Shown one piece after another: positions 10,895 to 21,824 of a stretch of 64,000 nucleotides of DNA (position 1 is its first letter; every line of letters begins with the position of its first letter). Made by a program: the position numbers and the translations under genes. This DNA comes from Sarcophilus harrisii (lineage: Eukaryota; Chordata; Mammalia; Dasyuromorphia; Dasyuridae): positions 428,509,669 to 428,573,668 of the forward strand of contig NC_045429.1 of NCBI RefSeq assembly GCF_902635505.1, written 5' to 3'. The notes beneath the pieces are model-generated. The model did no database searches. It saw only the letters and a list, made by a program, of their open reading frames with translations, and was not told the DNA's origin.

Positions 10895-11040
10895 GCTGTG
10901 TGTAGTTTCCTTACACTGGACTTCATATTCCCTTGAACTACAAATTCCTTCTGGGTAGGAATTGTTTCATTTTTTTTTTCTATCTGGGACTTCACCACTA
11001 GCACACATCATATGGTAGCCACTTAATAAAAACTTGTGCA
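10895..11040 (+). repeat. L2- or MIR3-like 3' tail
   Basis: The segment ends in 'tggtagccacttaataaaaa', which resembles the common L2/MIR3 3' end (tagtaggcacttaataaatg). A homologous piece lies at about 31960-32020. Confidence 0.55.
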
Positions 11041-11114
11041 ATACCAATCAGAAGATTGTCCTCATTGACCTCAAACTTCCTGACAGTCCTGCATTTCTTC
11101 AGTTCTACTCTTTC

Positions 11115-11965
11115 ATTTTTTTTCATTTTATATTCTCTTTTTTCTCCTTTTTTTTCCTTAAAGCTTTTTCTTTCCAAATTTCGTATTTACTTGAGGGTTT
11201 TTAATTTGTTCTTTGTCTAGCTTTTTAATTGTAAAGCCAATTCACTGACCTTCTCTTTTTCTATTTTATGGAAGTAAACATCTAGAGATATAAAATTTCC
11301 CCTAATAATCACTTTGGCTGCATCCCACAAAGTGTAGTATGTTGTCTCACTATTGTCATTCTCTTGGATGACATTACTGATTGTGTCTATGATTTGTTGT
11401 TTTGCTCATTCATTCATTGGGATTAGATTATTTCGTTTCCAATTAATTTGGGGACTATTTTGCTCTGGCCTTTGCATATGATCTGAAAAAAAATGCATTT
11501 AATATTTCTACCTTTCTGCATTTGATTTTGAAGTTTTCATGCCCTAAAATATGGTCAATTTTTGTATAGTTTCCATGAATCACTGAGAAAAAAGTAAAAC
11601 TCCTTTCTGTCTCCATTCAATTTTCTCCAAAGATCTATCATACCTAACTTTTCCAACATTGTTTTCCTCCTTAACTTCTTGCTTATTTATTTTGTGTTTT
11701 GATTATCTAGTTCTGAGAGAGCAGGGTTGAGATCCCCCACTAGTGTTGTTTTGCTATTTTTTCTTGCATCTCTCTTAACTTCTCCTCTAGGAATTTGGCT
11801 GCTACACTACTTGGTCTATATATGTTTAGTATTGATATTCATCTTCATTAGTATTGATATTCATCTTCATTATCTATGGTAGCCTTTAGCAAGATATACT
11901 TTCCTTCCTTATCTCAACTAAACCAAGTTTTACTTTTGCTTGATCTGAGATCAGGATTGCTACCC
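11115..11965 (-). mobile_element. L1 ORF2 fragment (endonuclease to early RT), decayed
   Basis: On the minus strand pieces of L1 ORF2 are readable: GVAILISDQAK near the right end, and TLWDAAKVIIRGNF followed by ISLDVY near the left end, matching the LWDAAKAVLRGKF region of mammalian L1. Several stops interrupt it. It abuts another L1 3' end at 11970-12420. Its left neighbour is B1 flank DNA and its right neighbour, past that second L1 piece, is A-type tail DNA, so it sits at a unit breakpoint. Confidence 0.75.
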
Positions 11966-11969
11966 CTGC

Positions 11970-12420
11970 TTTTTTTTTAATTTTATTAAAGCTTTTTATT
12001 TACAAAACATATGCAGGAGTAATTTTTCAACATTGATCAAATGTTGAAAATTGCAAAATTTTTTCCATTCCAATTTTTTCCTTCTCCTCCACTCCCTCCC
12101 CTAGATGGCAGATTGTCCAAGACATGTTAGATATGTTAAAATATATGTTAAATCCAATATATGTATACATATTTATACAGTTATCTTGCTACACACAAAA
12201 AAAAAAAAAATCAGATCAAGAAGGGAAAAAAAAACCTGAGAAAGAAAACAAAATGCAAGTAAACATCAAGAGGAAGAGGGAAAATGTTATGTTGTGGTCT
12301 ACACTCTGTTCCCACAGTCCTCTCTCTGGGTGTATATGGCACTCTTCATCAGTGAACAATTGGAAGTGGTTTGAATCATCTCATTGCTGAAGAGAGTCAT
12401 GTCCATCAGAATTTAGTTTT
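11970..12420 (-). mobile_element. L1 3' end (end of ORF2 region and 3' UTR)
   Basis: On the minus strand it ends in AATAAA and an A-rich tail (plus strand 'tttttaattttattaaagc' near 11973). The 3' UTR matches that of the L1 at 16679-17699, including the 'ccatctaggggaggg' motif. It was probably inserted into, or recombined beside, the ORF2 piece to its left. An 88-codon plus-strand frame here is an artefact. Confidence 0.75.
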
Positions 12421-12483
12421 ATCTGTTATTCTCTCTCTTAACCTTGACTTCCCATCTTCCTCACCCTCTCCGAGCTTTTGGTT

Positions 12484-13073
12484 TGTTATGGGCCAGAACT
12501 CTGAACTTGAAACAAAGAATTCTTACAAGGTATTAAGTCAGTGGAATTGATAGAGACAATAGTTATCTAATTTAGCCAGGTTCAGTATGATTGATTTACT
12601 CCTACAAGGAGATGTTATGGGCCAGAATTTGCAACAAGGTACTAAGTGGAATTGAGGAGACAATGGTTAAATCTAATTTAGCACTGATTTAATCCTACAA
12701 CAAATAATGGTTTCCTAGGGATATAATAATTGCTGTATACTCAGTGTGGGGCATATAAGCAAGAAGTCTCAGGGCCACAAGGACAAGCACACTAGAAGCT
12801 CTCAGAGTTTCACCCAGCATTTAGTTGGGGAGATTCAGAAGCCAGAGAAGGCAGCAGGAGCTTAAGCTCTCCAATTCAAGGAGAGAGACAGGCCTCTAAG
12901 AAAGCTAACTGGGCCCCAGGAAAGGAGACAAGATTTGGAAAGAGACAATAAAGGATTTGGACTTTAACATCTGGTTGCACTTGTGTGATTACTCTGAAGT
13001 GAAACGAAGCCGCCTCCAGAGACCCCAAGGAAACCTCAACAGAGAACATTACATTTTAGAGGAGAATATTACA
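12484..13073 (+). mobile_element. Solo LTR, ERVK-like (class II) fossil (590 bp)
   Basis: It starts TGTTATGGGCC and ends ATATTACA, and is flanked by a perfect 6-bp repeat ttggtt (12478-12483 and 13074-13079). Six-bp target repeats are usual for class II endogenous retroviruses. A TATA-like catataag near 12757 and an AATAAA near 12947 give plus orientation. A short internal duplication begins near 12612 (the 'tgttatgggccaga' motif again). The A1, A2/A3 and A3/B2 tails lack it. Confidence 0.85.
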
Positions 13074-13079
13074 TTGGTT

Positions 13080-14270
13080 GATAAGAGAAAAAAATATATG
13101 AACATATTTCTTCAGCCAATCTGAGCACTCTTTGGGTGTTCACACTTCATTTAAGGATTTTTTTCTAATTTACCCTAAAGAATGGCATTGACTAGTTGCT
13201 TAAGACTTCTTATCTATCACCTTATGACATACTTTGAAAGAGATAGAGTCACTTGATTTTTTTACTTTGCTAAATCAACAGTTCATCTTTATATAGCATT
13301 CATGTACATTGACATCCAAATTCATATCTTTATAAACTCTTACTTGAAAACAAATAAACGTCAATGCCAGGATAAGAATTCACACCTACTGAATCTAAAT
13401 CAAAACTAGCCATTTTAGTAGAGATTCCTCCTACACCAAAGGAAGTACTTGTTAAATTAACATTAAATATACTGAATCTATATAGAAGCTCAGCTTAACT
13501 AAGCTATACACAGTAACTCAGATAGTGAACACAAGATTTGGATGGAATTATTCTAACTCTAAATGCAACACTTTTTTCTGCTGTTTTGTCATGAGAAATA
13601 ATTCCCATTTTGATGACTTCTTCCCTCATTTTTTTTTCCTGCATGACTCTGATTTTCCATTGTGCCCTGAGCATATCCCTTACATATACAATATTTCCTG
13701 ACAGTTTCCTGATGACATCAGAAAAATCATAGGATTGGAGACATAGAAGGGAACCCTCCAGATATCTAGTTCCAGACATAACCAACTAGAGCTTCCCCTA
13801 ATTGGTCACCTGATCCTTGTTTAATGACCTCCAAAGAGATGAACCAACTGCCATCTGAGGCATCTGGTTTCAGTTTTAGAAAGTTCTAATTAGTGGGAGG
13901 TATATCCTATTATTAACCCTCTACCTCCTTGTCATTTCTATCCATTGCTCATTTGGGCACAAACACTACAAGTCTGACCCTCTTCCTCATGATAGCTCTT
14001 CAGATATTTCAGTACTACTACCATAACTGTCATGAATTCATTCATTTCTTCATTAACCATCCTTCAACTCATCCTTAGGTGACAGGAACTCTGGACCTTT
14101 CTTCTTTCTGATGACTATCCTTTAAACACTATAGGTAACCCAATATCTTTCTAAGCTATGGTGCACAGAATTGAACATAGTATTAAAGGCCAGACTATGG
14201 AGGGATTAGCAATCCTTATTCTGGGAACCTATGCCTCTTGATGTAGATTAGACATTGGGGAGCCACTGAA
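13080..14270 (-). repeat. A-type tail, then start of unit A2 with L3/CR1 fragment
   Basis: 13080-13361 continues the A-unit tail broken by the LTR. 13362-13794 matches 1-444. About 13795-14270 is the minus-strand L3/CR1 fragment found 3' of each gene. The 93-codon minus frame at 13504-13785 is shared by repeat ancestry and is not called a gene. Confidence 0.55.
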
Positions 14271-14708
14271 CATGCTGAATCAAAATGAGATGGTAATACA
14301 CTTCAACCACTAATTTTTTTTTTCGTTCAGAACAAATGGTACCTAAATCATTTCCCCCTTTCTAGTATGATAATTCAGGAACTCCACCTGAACAATCCTA
14401 TCTCTCCTGAGAAAACCAAAAACACACAGAAAACATATGGCTTGAAAAAGGTTTATTCTGAATTCTTTGTCCAACACATATTTGTGGAACCCAGCAGATG
14501 GCCCCAGGATTCAAAGGAACTGAAGGTTAGGGTCTAACTCCCATGAGGGACGGGTGTCCTTCCAAGTGTAACTAGTACCAATAAATACCAAAAGTGACAA
14601 CCAATAATTTACATAAATTAAATGTAACTGATTAAAACAACCCAGGAAGGCTGGGGTCTGCGGTGATTGCATGTGAATATGGAATTCCTTAGCTTGGTCC
14701 ATATCCCT

Positions 14709-15969
14709 TTAAGATTCATTGTTCTGGACTCCTGAGGCCTTTACTTTCAGGTCATTCGCATAATTCTGAACCCAGGCATCTTGGGGGTCGGCACATATGC
14801 TTCTATTCCTTTTGGTCACAAACCTGTGGAGTGAGAGAAGAGATGAGAGATCCAGAAGCTTTTCAGCTGAAGATGAAGGGAAGGGTAATCAGTTGACTAC
14901 TTCCCAACTTCCTCTAAATGTCTGGAAGGGATTAAGGAACCACTTTCCCATTTTCTGAAACCTCCCTCAGACCTATTGAGTCCATCTGTCTCTTTGTAGA
15001 GAAATGCCCAGGAGAGACTTTTTTAGCCTCCTTCCATTTATCCCTGGCACTTGGAGGCAGTTATTCCTGGGAGAACCAAACCTGAGCATGGAACCACAAG
15101 GGCTACTGCCTTCCCTTTTATGCACAGTCTCACCAGAATTGGTTCAAGGACCTCCTTGGTCAAATTCCCAAATGGTTTCATTTTTCTTTCCTTTATCCCC
15201 TTTATCCTTTAAGGAGATTCAGGGGGTAGATACTTACACCACACCTTGCTGGGGACAGTGGCTGTTGGTTTCATAAAAGTGAATCACAATTTCTCTGGAA
15301 ATCTGATTTTTGGCATAGTTGAAGCAACAGGTACGAGGAAAGAGTTGCCTTAAGTTAGTATGGCCATACCCTCATATTGGACATTCCTTAGGGCTTTTCA
15401 TCGGGTACGCTCCTTCATGTCTCCCTAAGCCTGGTGCTCTGGAATCACCAGGTGTGATTCCCATTGTACCTGGAGGAGGGTCAGACCTACTCTTCTTGTC
15501 TCCATAAAGGAACCTAGGGAAAACCTGTCATAGGAGAGCTAGAAAGAATGGCAGAGATCTACTCATGCAAATCCAATCTGTTACAGAGAAAGCCAGTTTC
15601 TGCAGAAGCCAAGAGTATGTAGTATCAAAGTTGGAACTAGAACCTAGTTGGACTACAAGGCAATCTGGTGCTCCTTCTCTTTTCTCCTGCCTTGAACTTA
15701 CATGTCAAACAGCATTGTCAAGGGCATGTTAATGCTTTCGAGCCCCAAATCTGTAGAAAACTTCTACATCTTCACTCCCCTCTACACCCTCACCAGACTC
15801 CTTTGATCACACTACAGCTGTCTCTGATCAAGGCTCTGTCCAGCTCACAAGCAGAACCTGGGCAAAACCACAAACAGTAGGAACAAATCCACTTGCATAT
15901 TGCCGAGGATTCGGGAAAATTGAAGGCCATGACCATGAGGATGGAGAGTGCAACCACAAAGAACTTCAT
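14709..15969 (-). pseudogene. CC chemokine A2, MIP-1-like, probably inactive
   Basis: Exon 1 (15897-15969) encodes the same signal core as A1, ending FNFPESSAI. Exon 3 (14709-14823) is open: FVTKRNRSICADP, then WVQNYANDL, then the tail KASGVQNNES. Two splice faults are visible against A3. The exon-1 donor is GC instead of GT (15895-15896), with the last exon base changed to T. About 23 bp are missing at the start of exon 2 between two 'agg' triplets, removing the acceptor AG and the S-S-T-D codons, so only 15238 to about 15337 of exon 2 remains. The nearest upstream AG would put the cysteines out of frame. A1 and A3 have neither fault. The promoter is kept, so a transcript is possible. A shortened product from cryptic splicing is the alternative. 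Confidence 0.8.
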
Positions 15970-16054
15970 GATCCTGAGAAGAGAGAGGAGCTGGAGGAGC
16001 AGAGCACAGGCTGAGAGACACTGCAGCTGTGTGCCTATCTCATGTTTGGGTCCC

Positions 16055-16135
16055 CTTTTTATAGGGTTTTGGGAGTTCATGAAAAGAGGAAACCAACAGA
16101 AAATTATTGGAAATCCCAAGAAAGAGATGATGTCA
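16055..16135 (-). promoter_or_regulatory. Promoter of chemokine A2
   Basis: TATAAAAAG (16055-16063), a kappaB-like GGAAATCCC (16109-16117, the best kappaB match among the A copies) and TGATGTCA (16128-16135) are all present, although the gene body is damaged. This suggests recent loss. Confidence 0.65.
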
Positions 16136-16663
16136 TTGTCAGAAATCGGAAACTGCAATGCAAAGTTGTTATCAAGAGCTGACGTTTTCTTCCTCATTGC
16201 AGTTTCATCATTTTGTCTGTGTGCATGTGGAGGGGGGTCTTACAGGGAGAAGGAATGAAGAAAGAAGGTGTTGAGAAGTGGAGATTGGTGCTCAGTGGAG
16301 ATGTGATGAACTTGAGTAGTAGCAGAGATGGGCAAAGCTAAATAAGAAGGATAGTAATGTTAATCATCAATTAGAAGATGGCACTCACAATGAATTCCAC
16401 ATGCCACCTAGATTCTAAGATTATAGATTTAGATCTAGAAGGGCCCTTAGCGATCATCTAGTTTAAACTTCTCATTGATTATACCCCATGTATCCTCTAT
16501 GGCTCTTTATCTAAATGTTCAGTTCCACTGATGAGTCTGCTGAACTTCGCTCCATATTTTCCCCGTGCTTACACCCTCGCTTAGCTTATAAAAGCTTCTT
16601 TGGAAGATTCAGATATTATTCCCTAATTCCATAAACTGGAGCTTCAATGAATTATTTCTCTTT
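16136..16663. other. 5' flank of A2 before the L1 insertion
   Basis: This matches 2802-3345 and 23276-23800, including the worn CORE-SINE near 16415-16510. No gene is seen. Confidence 0.5.
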
Positions 16664-16678
16664 GAGATTATCAGTTGA

Positions 16679-17699
16679 ATTTCTACTCATATGAAAAGAT
16701 GCTCCAAGTCATTATTAATCAGAGAAATGCAAATTAAGATAACTCTAAGATACCACTACACACCTGTCAGATTGGCTAAGATGACAGGAAAAAATAATGA
16801 TGATTGTGGGAGGGGATGTGGGAAAACTGGGACATTGATGCATTGTTGGTGGAGTTGTGAACGAATCCAACCATTTTGGAGAGTAGTTTGGAACTATGCT
16901 CAAAAAGTTATCAAACTGTGCATACCCTTTGATCCAGCAGTGTTACTACTGGGATTATATCCCAAAGAGATTATAAAGAAGGGAAAGGGACCTGTATGTG
17001 CACGAATGTTTGTGGCAGCCCTTTTTGTAGTGGCTAGAAACTGGAAACTGAATGGATGTCCATCAGTTGGAGAATGGCTGAATAAATTGTGGTATATGAA
17101 TATTATGGAATATTACTGTTCTGTAAGAAATGACCAACAGGATGATTTCAGAAAGGCCTGGAGAGACTTACACGAACTGATGCTGAGTGAAATGAGCAGG
17201 ACCAGGAGATCATTATATACTTCAACAACAATACTATATGATGACCAGTTCTGATGGACCAGGCCATCCTCAGCAACGAGATCAACCAAATCATTTCCAA
17301 TGGAGCAGTAATGAACTGAACCAACTATGCCCAGAGAAAGAACTTTGGTAGATAACTAAAAACCATTACATTGAATTCCCAATCCCTATATTTATGCCCA
17401 CCTGCATTTTTGATTTCCTTCACAAGCTAATTGTACAATATTTCAGAGTCTGAGTCTTTTTATACAGCAAAATAATGTTTTGGTCATGTATACTTATTGT
17501 GTATCTAATTTATATTTTAATGTATTTAACATCTACTGGTCATTCTGCCATCTAGGGGAGGGGGTGGGGAGTAAGAGGTGAAAAATTGGAACAAGAGGTT
17601 TGGCAATTGTCAATGCTGTAAAGTTATCCATGCATATAACCTGTAAATAAAAGGCTATTAAATAAAAAAGAAAAAAGAAAAAAAGAAAAAGAAAAAAAA
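16679..17699 (+). mobile_element. 5'-truncated L1 with 15-bp target repeats
   Basis: The insertion is flanked by gagattatcagttga (16664-16678 and 17700-17714) and ends in AATAAA-containing A-rich sequence. A 187-codon frame (16691-17254) is the C-terminal end of L1 ORF2, with [33 protein letters not shown] and [10 protein letters not shown] matching the L1 consensus pattern. The 3' UTR follows. A1 and A3 lack it at the same site, so it entered A2 after those copies separated. The intact short frame and clean target repeats indicate a young insertion. Confidence 0.92.
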
Positions 17700-17714
17700 G
17701 AGATTATCAGTTGA

Positions 17715-18500
17715 GAATTAATTGAATCATGCAGACTTATGCAGTTTTTGCAATAATGTATTAGCTATGGTGGTTCCATAAAAACAGCTGGTACAAAGCA
17801 TCTTTCAAAAGTCTGGGACTCACTGTCCCAGAAGAACATCCAGAATCAAGGGGAAAATGGGCTTCAGCTGAAAGAGTGTAGAGATGATTAGGCAACTTGA
17901 TGACTGCGAGTTGTACTTGTGACAAACGTATACATTATAGCCTCTGGTTGCTGAAAGTTTTCTTCCATTCATGGACTAAAGAGTTGCATTAAGCGCGATA
18001 AATCTTCTTGGTTTGTGATATAGATCATAATGAAACAAGGACATTGATAGAAAATAATGTTAAAATAAGAAGGCCAAAATCTTCCAGAAATTTTGCACCA
18101 ATACAGGATGTAATCTACCAATACTTGCTATTCTTCTAGCCAAATCAGGGATGTAGTTTAGGAGAAGTAAACAAATCTGATCAAGGTTTAATTCAAAATC
18201 TCTCCTTAGACATTTCCTCCTGCACAGCAGAGGCATTCTTGGAAAGCAAAGAAACCACACTTGGCCCAATTTCTGGAATTTATCTCTTCTCAACTCCCTT
18301 GATAATTCATATTTGATCCCTAGGCTGAGGTTGTTTTCTTGACCTAGCCTAACATAATTTATGTGTAAAGTCACTCTTGTTAAAAGGTGAGTTGAGACCT
18401 GATTTCACCTACCCTGGCTAAAAAGGAATTGTGTGCTTTAGTTTTACTCACATAATAAATTTTGTAGATAGATAAATAGATATAGATGTACACACATATG
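17715..18500. other. A2 unit flank, nearly identical to A3
   Basis: This matches 23805-24600 almost base for base and 3345-3960 more loosely. A 104-codon minus frame (18060-18374) is identical in both copies but has no counterpart in A1, which lacks part of the segment. It is not supported as a gene. Confidence 0.5.
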
Positions 18501-18506
18501 TATGTG

Positions 18507-18909
18507 TGTGATGACCGCGCATTTTAAAATCAGCCGGAGTCAGAAATTCAGGTTAGGGGAAAATCATCAATCTTTATTCTTAGCAGAGATGAAGAAAGGT
18601 CGGAGGTAGAAGGGAATCTACAATAGCAATGTCAGCAGCTGAGTCAAGAAGCTAGCTAGACCAGAAGCCATGAGACCAGCAGCTCCCAGAATCCAACCCA
18701 GCCCCAAACTCTCTCCGCCTCTCTTCCTGTCTCTCTGCCTCTACCCACCAAAATCGTCATTTCCTATACAACACATCAGGACTTGCACAGAGAGTGGGTG
18801 GGGGCCATTCTTTATCCAAGCATGTATATTAATAGAGTATGGTCCAATTACTATTTAGCCTCACATGCTTAGGACCTCAGTGCAACAACTCAAGCCTCAG
18901 CCCATTACA
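18507..18909 (-). mobile_element. Solo LTR, class II-like fossil, A2 copy (403 bp)
   Basis: It has TG...CA ends and 6-bp target repeats tatgtg (18501-18506 and 18910-18915). On the minus strand an AATAAA lies near the 3' end, followed by the motif GACTCCGGCTGATT, which is shared with the LTR at 34002-34339. The A3 unit has the same LTR at the same site with about two differences; A1 has none. Confidence 0.85.
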
Positions 18910-19001
18910 TATGTGTGTAAATACACACATAGGTGTGTGTGTGTATAATGTGTACACAAAGATCAATATCTTCCCTTCACTTGTTGCTTCTCTTGTACCA
19001 G

Positions 19002-19117
19002 CTGGCAGATACTCAGGAACTATTTGACAAAGTATACATAACTTTAACTTCTCAGATTCCAGGTTTCACCAGAGGAACCATGGAAGAATTTGTTGCAAAT
19101 CCTGCTCATGAACAGAA
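19002..19117 (+). other. Conserved open stretch with splice-like edges, A2 copy
   Basis: Same element as 4066-4181, preceded by a pyrimidine tract and ending at a GTGGGG site. It differs from the A1 and A3 copies by one base, changing one alanine codon to proline. Confidence 0.4.
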
Positions 19118-19224
19118 GTGGGGAATAAGAACTCTGAGGAGTTCTTCTGTTTCCTTATGTGATGATATTAGCAGCATACATTTCTGTAACATTTTAAGAT
19201 CACAAAGTACCTTGACATGTATTA

Positions 19225-19376
19225 TTCCATTTCATTTTTTTCTAAAGAAAATAGTGAACTTAAATGATTTCTCTAAGGTTACATGCCTAACCTTAGAGGC
19301 TGGGATTTAACTCAGGTTCTCTTGACTCTAGGGTTGATACACTATCCATTGTGCCATCTAATGGCCCCACCTAATT
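19225..19376 (-). repeat. CORE-SINE, A2 copy
   Basis: The plus strand ends with 'cactatccattgtgccatct', the reverse of a tRNA-like SINE head. A3 carries the same element at about 25340-25480. Confidence 0.7.
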
Positions 19377-19384
19377 TTGCCCTA

Positions 19385-20479
19385 AAGATTTCAATTAAGC
19401 ATGATAAACTTTCTTGGCTGCTGAGAAAGCCAGGCTTATTATTTTTATCTCCACTTTATTCATGGTGAAATTGCATCTTGAAGTATATGGTGTGAGATCT
19501 GGGTCTAAATCTATTTTTTCAGCAGTTTCAATGAAGAGAGTTCTTACCCGATAAGTGATGTCCTTGGGTATACCATAGTACGTTCTTTCATTTTTTTCTG
19601 CTTCTGTGTGAGAGGTCAGTATAAAGGAGACAGGGGAAGAATTTATACAATGATTGCAAAATATCTCTGGAAGTTATTGAGTATGCTGATCTTTGAGATG
19701 ACTTTTCATGTTTTTCAAAAGACTGATGATAAAATTTACTTCCTACTTTTGTCTGACTGTCCATAGACTAGAGAGCACTAGAACGGAGCAAACGTTGCAG
19801 CCGTGGCTGATTCTTTATTTATTATGTTTGATAATACTTATTTGTACATTGTACATTGATATTGTGTCTCTGTTTCTCTGTCTCTTTCTATCTCTGTTAG
19901 TCTCTTCCAACTCTCTGTCTCTATATGTGTCTCTCTCTGTCTCTCCCTTATTCTGTCTCTGTGTCTCTCTTTTTCTGTCCCTATCGCTGTCTTTTTCAAT
20001 CTCTGTATCTCTCTGTCTCTGTTTGTCTATGTCTCTTTCTGGCTGTGTGTGTTTCTGTTTCTGTCTCTCTATCTGTCTGTCTGTCTGTCTCTCTTTCTCT
20101 CCATCTCTCTCTCTCTCTTTCTCTCTTTTCCAATCTAGTTCTATCTGTCATTCTCTCTCTTAACCTCCACTTCCCATCTTCCTCACCCTCTCTGAGCTTC
20201 TGGTTGATAAGAGAAACAAGGTATGAATATATTTCTTCAGCTAATCAAAACACTCCTTCTTTCTTCACACTGTTCATCCAAGGATTTTTTCTAATTTACC
20301 CTAAAGGGTGAGATTGCCTAGTGGCTTAAGACTTCTTATCTATCACCTTATTTTAAAAGAGATAGGGCCACTTGATTTTTTTCCTGGCTAAATCAACAGC
20401 TCATCCTTATGATACATAGCACATATATGCATTGCCATGCAAATTCATGTTTTTATAAGCTCTCACTTGAAAACTAATA
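19385..20479. repeat. Unit DNA, (TCTG/TC)n microsatellite (19860-20155) and A2 tail
   Basis: 19385-19855 matches 4410-4870. The pyrimidine-rich array follows, then the unit tail. Open frames of 128-151 codons across the array are low-complexity artefacts (serine, leucine, cysteine and phenylalanine only). Confidence 0.8.
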
Positions 20480-21380
20480 AATGTCAGAGCCAGGATAAGA
20501 ATCTACACCTGATAAATCCAAAGCAAAATTAGACAATTTAATAAAGATTCCTCCAACATTAAAGGAAGTACTTGTTAAATTAATATTAAATATACTGAAT
20601 CTATATACAAGCTCAGCTTAGCTAAGCTGTACATGGTCACTCAAATAGTGAAGACAGGTTTTGGACCTAATTATTCTGACTCTAAATGCAATACCTTTTT
20701 TCTGCTGTTATATTATGAAAAATAATTCCTATTTTGATCCTCATTTTCTTTTCCTGCATGACTCTGATTTTCCATTGTGCCCTGAGCGTATCCCTTACAT
20801 ATACACTATTTCTTGACAGTTCCCTGATGACATCAGAAAAATCATAGGATTGGAGACATAGAAGGGAACCCACCAGATATCTAGTTCCAGACATAACCAA
20901 CTAGAGCTTCCTCTAATTGGTCACCTGATCTTTGTTTAATGACCTCCAAAGAGATGAACCAACAGCCATCTGAGGCATCTGGTTTCAGTTTTAGAAAGTT
21001 CTAATTAGTGGGAGGTATATCCTGTTATTAACCCTCTACCTCCTTGTCATTTCTATCCATTGCTCATTTGGGCACAAACACTACAAGTCTGACCCTCTTC
21101 CTCATGATAGCTCTTCAGATATTTCAGTACTACTACCATAACTGTCATGAATTCATTCATTTCTTCATTAGCCATCCTTCAACTCATCCTTAAGTGACAG
21201 GAACTCTGGACCTTTCTTCTTTCTGATGACTATCCTTTAAACACTATAGGTAACCCAATATCTTTCTAAGCTATGGTGCACAGAATTGAACATAGTATTA
21301 AAGGCCAGACTATGGAGGGATTAGCAATCCTTATTCTGGGAACCTATGCCTCTCAATGTAGATTAGACATTGGGGAGCCA
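20480..21380 (-). repeat. Start of unit A3 and L3/CR1 fragment
   Basis: 20480-20905 matches 1-444 with scattered changes. About 20910-21380 is the minus-strand L3/CR1 fragment and is almost identical to the A2 copy. No gene is seen. Confidence 0.55.
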
Positions 21381-21824
21381 CTGAACATGCTGAATCAAAA
21401 TGAGATGGTAATACACTTCAACCACCAATTTTTTTTTTCGTTCAGAACAAATGGTACCTAAATCATTTCCCCCTTTCTAGTATGATAATTCAGGAACTCC
21501 ACCTGAACAATCCTATCTCCCCTGAAAAAACCAAAAACACACAGAAAACATATGGCTTGAAAAAGGTTTGTTTTGAAATCTTTTCTCCAACACATATTTG
21601 TGGAACCCAGCAGATGGCCCCAGGATTCAAAGGAACTGGAGGTTAGGTTCTAACTCCCATGAGGGACGGGTGTCCTTCCAAGTGTAACTAGTACCAATAA
21701 ATACCAAAACTGACAGCCAATAATTTACATAAATTAAATGTAACTGATTAAAACAACCCAGGAAGGCTGGGGTCTGCGGTGATTGCATGTGAATATGGAA
21801 TTCCTTAGCTTGGTCCATATCCCT

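Noticed and set aside
16691-17254. 187-codon frame as a possible host gene
   Set aside because: It is the C-terminal end of L1 ORF2 in a young truncated insertion with target repeats.
18060-18374. 104-codon minus frame identical in A2 and A3 (also 24163-24477)
   Set aside because: The two copies are recent duplicates, so identity carries no weight; A1 lacks part of the segment.
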